Source: Chloroflexota bacterium (GTDB taxonomy: Bacteria > Chloroflexota > Ktedonobacteria > Ktedonobacterales > Ktedonobacteraceae). Taken from it: a stretch of 6,180 nucleotides of DNA. Below the pieces are notes generated by a model, which ran no database searches, had not been told where the DNA came from, and worked only from the letters and a program-made list of their open reading frames with translations. The position numbers were made by a program, and so were the translations under genes. Of this stretch, positions 1 through 4,100 are shown in pieces (position 1 is the first letter of the stretch; each line of letters opens with the position of its first letter). The DNA is taken from positions 1-6,180 of the forward strand of contig VBHS01000232.1 of NCBI GenBank assembly GCA_005881295.1, given 5' to 3'.

Positions 1-621
1 TTCCTCTGCATGATCTACCTAGGCAGTGGCAAAATTCGCTATGTTATCAGCGGCCTGGTAATATTCTTTTTCCTTGGCCTCATCGGCTACAAGCTCTTCA
101 GCTACGTTCGCCTACGTTTCGACATTCTTGGTATCAATGTCCTTAACTGGACAGCACAAAGCGAAAACATTTATCAAAATAAAGGAGGGTTCCAGATTAT
201 ACAGGGCCTGATTGCGCTAGCAAACGGAGGCATCATTGGAACAGGTATTGGCCTGGGTCACCCCACCTTCGTCCCGGTTGTCCAGTCCGATATGATCTTC
301 ACTGCCCTTGGTGAAGAGCTCGGCCTCGCCGGCGTCTTCGCTATCATAGGCATCTATCTGCTGCTCATCTACCGCGGCTTTCGTATCGCCATGGAGACAA
401 CCGACACCTTCAGTAAGTTGTTGGCCTCTGGTCTTACCTCGATTTTCGCCATTCAGACCATCATCATTACCGCAGGCAATATGAAAATTCTTCCCTTGAC
501 CGGTCTCCCTTTGCCCTTCTTGAGCTACGGCGGTAGTTCGATTATTGCCAACTACATCATCATCGGCATCCTGCTCCGTATCTCCCATAATACAGCTATG
601 GAGCGCGAAGGACTAGCCTGA
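1..621 (+). CDS. FtsW/RodA/SpoVE (SEDS) family peptidoglycan polymerase, C-terminal half (5' partial)
   Basis: This is the C-terminal half of a SEDS-family integral membrane glycosyltransferase, which polymerises lipid II into glycan strands together with a class B penicillin-binding protein. The frame is open to the left edge, so the ATG at 10 is probably internal; about 206 codons remain of a family usually near 400 or more. Visible landmarks are the extracytoplasmic loop and helix QGLIALANGGIIGTGIGLGH, then VVQSDMIFTALGEELG (Asp codon at 289-291, in the conserved acidic position near the catalytic Asp region of RodA), and the family signature PLTGLPLPFLSYGGSS at about 490-543. About five hydrophobic segments can be seen, the last ending in LLRISHN. 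The PLTG…LLRIS ending is closer to actinobacterial RodA-like proteins than to E. coli FtsW. RodA versus FtsW cannot be decided from this fragment. The stop is TGA at 619-621. The next gene is not a penicillin-binding protein, and no clear terminator follows. Confidence 0.93.
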   Translation, partial: FLCMIYLGSGKIRYVISGLVIFFFLGLIGYKLFSYVRLRFDILGINVLNWTAQSENIYQNKGGFQIIQGLIALANGGIIGTGIGLGHPTFVPVVQSDMIFTALGEELGLAGVFAIIGIYLLLIYRGFRIAMETTDTFSKLLASGLTSIFAIQTIIITAGNMKILPLTGLPLPFLSYGGSSIIANYIIIGILLRISHNTAMEREGLA

Positions 622-644
622 TTGGTGTATCTTTGCGTTTCTGC

Positions 645-673
645 TTGTTTCTTGACGTAACACATGCTATACT
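645..673 (+). promoter_or_regulatory. Candidate extended -10 sigma-70-type promoter for the 730 gene
   Basis: A TTGTTT box (645-650) lies 17 bases before TATACT (668-673), which is preceded by TG one base upstream (665-666), giving an extended -10 element TGCTATACT. Transcription would start near 680, leaving a leader of about 50 bases. A perfect TATAAT at 691-696 is a second possible -10, but it has no good -35 box at 16-18 bases. The TTGACG at 652-657 is only 10 bases from TATACT and so cannot pair with it. This is inference from consensus matching only. Confidence 0.45.
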
Positions 674-715
674 TTCTCGCAGTGTGGAAGTATAATTGTG
701 ATTTCCAGCATCACT

Positions 716-721
716 AGGGAA
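716..721 (+). promoter_or_regulatory. Ribosome binding site of the 730 gene
   Basis: AGGGAA lies about 8-9 bases before the ATG at 730. It is a good Shine-Dalgarno match and supports that ATG as the real start of the unrecognised gene. Confidence 0.6.
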
Positions 722-729
722 GCTGCTAC

Positions 730-1488
730 ATGGGTCAATATCAACAATGGATGCATTATCGTGAAGTTGATGAACAGCTCCAGTCTCAATTAGAGACGCT
801 CGAGCGAGAAATGGCGAAGTTTCAAGACTGTGCCCAATCTGAAGCACAACTTGATCAGCCATCACAAGATGCCGTCTCCCCAGAAATGCGGTCTTCAGAG
901 AAGCTAGCACTCGAGAATAGACTGCTCACAGACAACAAATTAATACGCGCCCTTGCAGACAGCTTTAACGGTCAATTGCCAGCGCAAGCCATCGAGCACG
1001 CCAACCATCCAGCATCAAATGCACCCGCTGAAACAATCTCATCCGCGCTCTTTGCCTGGAGTAACTTACCGAATTTTGATACGCCCGAAATGCTCATGGA
1101 ACCGCAAGTAACCAGTTCGCAACAGCTCAACCCTGATCCCGCACAGCCGCTCCCGCCTATTCCCCATCAAGAGATGGCGCTGCTGCCAGATGATATGAGC
1201 TCCTTTATCGATGAGCATTCACTGACCGACCCACAAGTCGAACTGCCGTGGTGGCTGCGCAATGTTGCGGTCGCCTCGAGAATCAATTATGCTAATGGGC
1301 CGATCGACCAGGAGAGCATCCGCCCCAATCGCCTTGTACAACGCTGGCTAGAACGTTGGGGGCAACGGCCCCCGCCACAAAATAGTCGTGGGGCAACCTT
1401 CATCGATCGCTCTCTCCATCATCGCCCGCCTCCAGTCCAATGGTGTAACCGACCTGAATCTCCTGGATCGTATGTTGGATCGAGGTGA
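730..1488 (+). CDS. Hypothetical protein, N-terminal part of a probably frame-split gene
   Basis: I do not recognise this protein. The start at ATG 730 is supported by AGGGAA upstream. Residues 1-40 are charged and helical, with a possible coiled coil (EQLQSQLETLEREMAKFQ); residues about 85-170 are Pro/Gln/Ala-rich and probably disordered; residues about 171-212 look folded again (ELPWWLRNVAVASRINYANG, then RLVQRWLERWGQRPPP). No signal peptide or membrane helix is seen. From about residue 218 to the TGA at 1486-1488 the frame gives Arg/Pro/His-rich sequence that does not look coding, while the +1 frame there gives an ordinary helical sequence continuing to 2434. The simplest reading is that this and the next entry are one protein of about 567 residues, separated by a single-base insertion, a sequencing error or a programmed +1 shift between about 1352 and 1385. 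A genuine separate 252-residue protein is possible but less likely. Confidence 0.7.
   Translation: MGQYQQWMHYREVDEQLQSQLETLEREMAKFQDCAQSEAQLDQPSQDAVSPEMRSSEKLALENRLLTDNKLIRALADSFNGQLPAQAIEHANHPASNAPAETISSALFAWSNLPNFDTPEMLMEPQVTSSQQLNPDPAQPLPPIPHQEMALLPDDMSSFIDEHSLTDPQVELPWWLRNVAVASRINYANGPIDQESIRPNRLVQRWLERWGQRPPPQNSRGATFIDRSLHHRPPPVQWCNRPESPGSYVGSR
1358..1373 (+). other. G/C hairpin at the frame-switch point of the split gene
   Basis: GGGGGC (1358-1363) and GCCCCC (1368-1373) form a perfect 6-bp all-G/C stem around an AACG loop. It sits in the short stretch where the coding signal changes frame and contains both a G5 and a C5 run, the kind of sequence that tends to gain or lose a base in replication or in sequencing. 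It has no U-tract and is not a terminator. Confidence 0.5.
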
Positions 1489-2434
1489 AGCGTGGCTCAA
1501 TAGCGCCATGCAACATCTTGACTACTGCGAGCAATTTGATTTCATTCGCAGTAATTACGCAGAGTGGTGCGAGCACGCATTAGAAGGCGCCTACGATTGG
1601 ATTGACTCGATGCAGGAGTTTGATGTCGCTGATGTTGCTAACAATGACAAAATACCGACAGCATCAATGACCGGGTCGACATCCACCGGCATCGCAAGCT
1701 CCCAACCAGGTGAACCGCTCAACGAAGCCACCGAGGAAATATTCCTCCAGAAATTGATGAGCGAGGAAGATGTGTCACTTCTTGACACGTCGCAGGAAAC
1801 CAGCATGATATCATCTACCACACAAGAAGAGACCCCCATCACTCCTACCCCCCTCGAAGACCAGGACACTGCGCATATGCAAGCTACCGGCCCTCGTGCC
1901 GCACAATCCGTCTCAGAACATTCGATCGAGAAACATTCGCCGCAGGAAGTACCTGCGCCGTCGTCAGTAGATGCTACCGATCCAACTCAGGTTCCACTTG
2001 ATGAACCATCATCTATGGATTCAGACAGCGCTTCAATTTCTCATACCCCTGTCGAGGAAACTTCCGCGCCGGTTGAAAACATCTCCTCTGACACAGTTGG
2101 CACCGCCGGGACTTCTGCCACCCCCCACCTTCCGCTTGAACAACCCGCAACCACCGAACCAGAAGAAGTCGAACACGAAGCAGTAGTATCTTCTGATGAA
2201 GTCATCGTTTCTCCCGATACTCCTGCGTTAGAAGAGGCTACGGCTCCGTCGATACCTGCGGTCACGCCTCCTAAGGGGATCAGCGATGCCTCTACCATTC
2301 CTGTAATCCCCGCTGCGGAGGCCACCCCATTTAAGAACACAGAGCCCGCAGGGCCAACAGCGCGATCACCGCGCAAGCGCAACTTCCTGCAGCGACTCTT
2401 CAGCATCTTCTCCCGTCGCAAACCAAACAAATAG
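1388..2434 (+). CDS. Hypothetical protein, C-terminal part of the frame-split gene; disordered, with basic amphipathic tail
   Basis: I do not recognise this protein. The frame opens after the TAG at 1349-1351. The first formal start is GTG 1388, with no Shine-Dalgarno sequence; ATG 1472 is another, also weak. This absence of a proper start supports continuation from the upstream frame. From GTG 1388, residues about 1-80 are helical and rich in Leu, Trp and acidic residues (SIALSIIARLQSNGVTDL, EAWLNSAMQHLDYCEQFDF, YAEWCEHALEGAYDWIDSM). Residues about 85-320 are low-complexity Pro/Glu/Ser/Thr/Val with few aromatics, probably an unstructured acidic linker. The protein ends in a basic amphipathic stretch, SPRKRNFLQRLFSIFSRRK, which could touch membrane lipid or nucleic acid (inference). 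There is no transmembrane helix. The TAG at 2432-2434 is followed by a hairpin shared with the convergent gene. Confidence 0.72.
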   Translation: MGQPSSIALSIIARLQSNGVTDLNLLDRMLDRGEAWLNSAMQHLDYCEQFDFIRSNYAEWCEHALEGAYDWIDSMQEFDVADVANNDKIPTASMTGSTSTGIASSQPGEPLNEATEEIFLQKLMSEEDVSLLDTSQETSMISSTTQEETPITPTPLEDQDTAHMQATGPRAAQSVSEHSIEKHSPQEVPAPSSVDATDPTQVPLDEPSSMDSDSASISHTPVEETSAPVENISSDTVGTAGTSATPHLPLEQPATTEPEEVEHEAVVSSDEVIVSPDTPALEEATAPSIPAVTPPKGISDASTIPVIPAAEATPFKNTEPAGPTARSPRKRNFLQRLFSIFSRRKPNK

Positions 2435-2489
2435 AATGTGGACTGTGTTTGCCGCCTGGTATCGCCTTTCCCCCAATTCGTTCCAACAC

Positions 2490-2525
2490 AAAAAATTACT
2501 GCCTCGCGACATTTGGTCGCGAGGC
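2490..2525 (-). terminator. Intrinsic terminator of the LapA-like gene, possibly shared with the convergent gene
   Basis: GCCTCGCGAC (2501-2510) and GTCGCGAGGC (2516-2525) form a perfect 10-bp stem with a 5-base loop, ATTTG. Read on the minus strand the stem is followed, after about five bases, by six or more T residues (complement of A at 2490-2495), as in a Rho-independent terminator. It lies about 35 bases beyond the stop of the minus-strand gene. On the plus strand no T-run follows, so it would at best weakly stop transcripts from the 730-2434 gene. Confidence 0.75.
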
Positions 2526-2560
2526 CACTATCATTAACCAGCGCAAAAACAATCAAAATG

Positions 2561-2926
2561 CTAATGCAATGTAGTCATATCCGAAATGTCAGGCTTAGGC
2601 TTAGACCCCTGCATTCCCGGCATCGGCACAGCGGATGCAACTCCCGGCGGTGCAGCAGCTGAAACCGGCTTAGCCCTTCCCATCTCCTCTACCTTCGCAC
2701 GCAACCTCTTTAATTCACGTGTATCTCGTGAGGCAGTCGCCGCCGCGATCAGAAAAAGCATCACAGCCCCCAGCAAATACGTTAACAAGAGCAGCCACCC
2801 GATAGGCAGCGGTGGCGTATGCCAGATAATCAACGACAACGAAACATCATTGAGAAAATTAGCAAAAGCCAGCACAGCCAATCCCGTAGTCACGAGAGCG
2901 AAAAGAACGATCGCCACATACAGCAT
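2561..2926 (-). CDS. Small membrane protein with LapA/DUF1049-like topology
   Basis: This 121-residue protein has two hydrophobic helices, residues about 2-24 and 40-64, separated by a short loop with SLSLIIWHTPPLPIGW. A charged helix follows (RDTRELKRLRAKVEEM, about 67-82), then a Pro/Ala/Met-rich tail. This layout, including the small first helix, the loop ending in LP before the second helix and the Arg/Lys-Leu coiled coil, matches the LapA (lipopolysaccharide assembly protein A, DUF1049) domain. If the cell is a chloroflexal bacterium lacking lipopolysaccharide, the domain name would not describe its function. The start is ATG 2926, because GGAGGGG lies at 2932-2938 just upstream; the longer reading from TTG 2941 would put that ribosome binding site inside the coding region. 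The gene is alone on its strand, ends with its own terminator and is divergent from the methyltransferase gene. The overlapping plus-strand frames have no such support. Confidence 0.75.
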   Translation of the reverse strand: MLYVAIVLFALVTTGLAVLAFANFLNDVSLSLIIWHTPPLPIGWLLLLTYLLGAVMLFLIAAATASRDTRELKRLRAKVEEMGRAKPVSAAAPPGVASAVPMPGMQGSKPKPDISDMTTLH

Positions 2927-2931
2927 CGCAA

Positions 2932-2938
2932 TCCCCTC
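2932..2938 (-). promoter_or_regulatory. Strong ribosome binding site that fixes the start of the LapA-like gene
   Basis: Read on the minus strand, GGAGGGG is followed by ATTGC and G before the ATG at 2926-2924. This near-ideal Shine-Dalgarno sequence and spacing decide for the internal ATG and against the upstream TTG at 2941-2939. Confidence 0.75.
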
Positions 2939-3060
2939 CAAATATTCAAGTTACCGATGTACATAAAGAACACAACACTTAACCTTTCTCCTACCCATCA
3001 CCCATCCCCACTTTCTTAACATGCAAGTGCAGGAACGACCCCTGCCCAGCCACTGACCCC

Positions 3061-3089
3061 TTGACAATATCGCCCTCCCGTCATACGAT
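3061..3089 (+). promoter_or_regulatory. Sigma-70-type promoter for the methyltransferase-mutS unit
   Basis: A perfect -35 box TTGACA (3061-3066), a 17-base spacer and TACGAT (3084-3089, four of six matches to TATAAT including T1, A2 and T6) face right. Transcription would start near 3096, about 33 bases before the methyltransferase start. It is the best promoter match in the window. The rest of the gap between 2927 and 3128 shows no repeat, RNA gene or clear minus-strand promoter. Confidence 0.6.
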
Positions 3090-3128
3090 GCATTAGAACA
3101 TTAGCTCATAATACCTGTAACATTCCGG

Positions 3129-4100
3129 ATGATAGATATGGCAAAAGGTAACCTTGACCGCGGTGAACGCAACCGCTCAATCGTCCTTTCCACACAAGAA
3201 ATGCAAATATACCGTTCTCGCCTCCTACGCCTGGACAAACCTGTGCCTATTGATATAATCACTAATACTACCATTAATCAGGACATTTTTCACCTGTTGC
3301 CGCTATTACCGGACCATTGCATAGATTTGCTTTTTATTGATCCACCATACAATATCACAAAATCGTTCAATAGTACTGTTTTTAGGAAAAGAGGTTTAGA
3401 CGAATATGCCTCCTGGTTCACTTCATTCATCGCTCAGTTCAGCAGACTCCTGAAGCCCACAGCGTCCATCTACGTATGTGCAGATTGGCGCTCCTCTGCC
3501 GCAATCCATTACGCTCTGGAGCGCTACTTCATTGTCCGTAACCGCATTACCTGGGAACGCGAAAAGGGCCGTGGCGCCATGACTAACTGGAAAAACTGCT
3601 CCGAGGATATCTGGTTCTGCACAGTATCAGATAATTATACGTTTAATGTCGATGCGGTCAAACTCAAACGCAGGGTTCTCGCCCCCTATAAAGATTCCGG
3701 TGGCAACCCGAAGGACTGGGAAGAGACAGAAGCCGGCGATTTTCGTTTAACCTGCCCGTCAAACATATGGACGGATATGACCGTTCCATTCTGGTCGATG
3801 CCCGAAAACACCGATCACCCGACGCAAAAACCGGAAAAACTGCTGGCTAAATTGATCCTCGCCAGTTCGCTTCCTGGTCAACTCGTCTTTGACCCATTTC
3901 TCGGCTCGGGTACCACCTCCGTTGTAGCGAAAAAATTGGCGCGCACGTATGTTGGCATTGAAATTGACGAGACATACTGCTGCCTCGCGCAGAAAAGACT
4001 TGACCTGGCGGAAAAAGATAGTACAATTCAAGGCTACACACAGGGTGTCTTTTGGGAACGAAATGCCCTTTTCGGGGAGAAGATAAAACGTGTTATTTAA
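3129..4100 (+). CDS. Beta-class site-specific DNA amino-methyltransferase (N6-adenine or N4-cytosine)
   Basis: This enzyme transfers a methyl group from S-adenosylmethionine to an exocyclic amino group of adenine or cytosine in a specific DNA site. Motifs appear in beta-class order: motif IV LLFIDPPYNITKSF with catalytic DPPY at residues 71-74; a probable target-recognition region at about 130-220, containing WEREKGRGAMTNWKNC and NIWTDMTVPFWSMPENT; motif X HPTQKPEKL at 230-238; and motif I VFDPFLGSGTT at 253-263, followed by YVGIEIDETYC (motif II). At 323 residues it is full length for the N6/N4-methylase family. DPPY rather than SPPY favours N6-adenine, but does not prove it, and the recognition site cannot be read from sequence. 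No restriction enzyme or specificity subunit lies beside it in this window, so it may be solitary. The start could be ATG 3129 or ATG 3138; both have weak ribosome binding sites. Its stop overlaps the mutS start, indicating co-expression. Confidence 0.93.
   Translation: MIDMAKGNLDRGERNRSIVLSTQEMQIYRSRLLRLDKPVPIDIITNTTINQDIFHLLPLLPDHCIDLLFIDPPYNITKSFNSTVFRKRGLDEYASWFTSFIAQFSRLLKPTASIYVCADWRSSAAIHYALERYFIVRNRITWEREKGRGAMTNWKNCSEDIWFCTVSDNYTFNVDAVKLKRRVLAPYKDSGGNPKDWEETEAGDFRLTCPSNIWTDMTVPFWSMPENTDHPTQKPEKLLAKLILASSLPGQLVFDPFLGSGTTSVVAKKLARTYVGIEIDETYCCLAQKRLDLAEKDSTIQGYTQGVFWERNALFGEKIKRVI
4074..4079 (+). promoter_or_regulatory. Ribosome binding site of mutS inside the methyltransferase 3' end
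   Basis: GGGGAG ends 10 bases before the GTG at 4090. It lies in the last codons of the methyltransferase gene and fixes the GTG as the mutS start, because the nearby ATG at 4106 is in another frame and meets a stop after 17 codons. Confidence 0.65.

Noticed and set aside
181..189. AAAGGAGGG, a strong Shine-Dalgarno-like sequence inside the SEDS gene.
   Set aside because: It encodes Lys-Gly-Gly in frame, and no ATG, GTG or TTG follows at a usable distance.
652..673. TTGACG (652-657) as the -35 partner of TATACT.
   Set aside because: The spacer is only 10 bases, too short for sigma-70 promoters. TTGTTT at 645-650 has the right spacing.
1733..1747. GAGGAA / TTCCTC inverted repeat with a 3-base loop.
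   Set aside because: A short stem within coding sequence, with no T-run and no context suggesting function; probably chance.
2041..2556. Minus-strand 171-codon open frame rich in Ser, Val and Thr.
   Set aside because: It mirrors the low-complexity region of the plus-strand gene, and its start region runs across the terminator hairpin.
2586..2966. Plus-strand open frame of 126 codons over the LapA-like gene.
   Set aside because: It is antisense to the minus-strand gene, which has an ideal ribosome binding site, clear two-helix topology and a terminator. The plus-strand product shows no such features.
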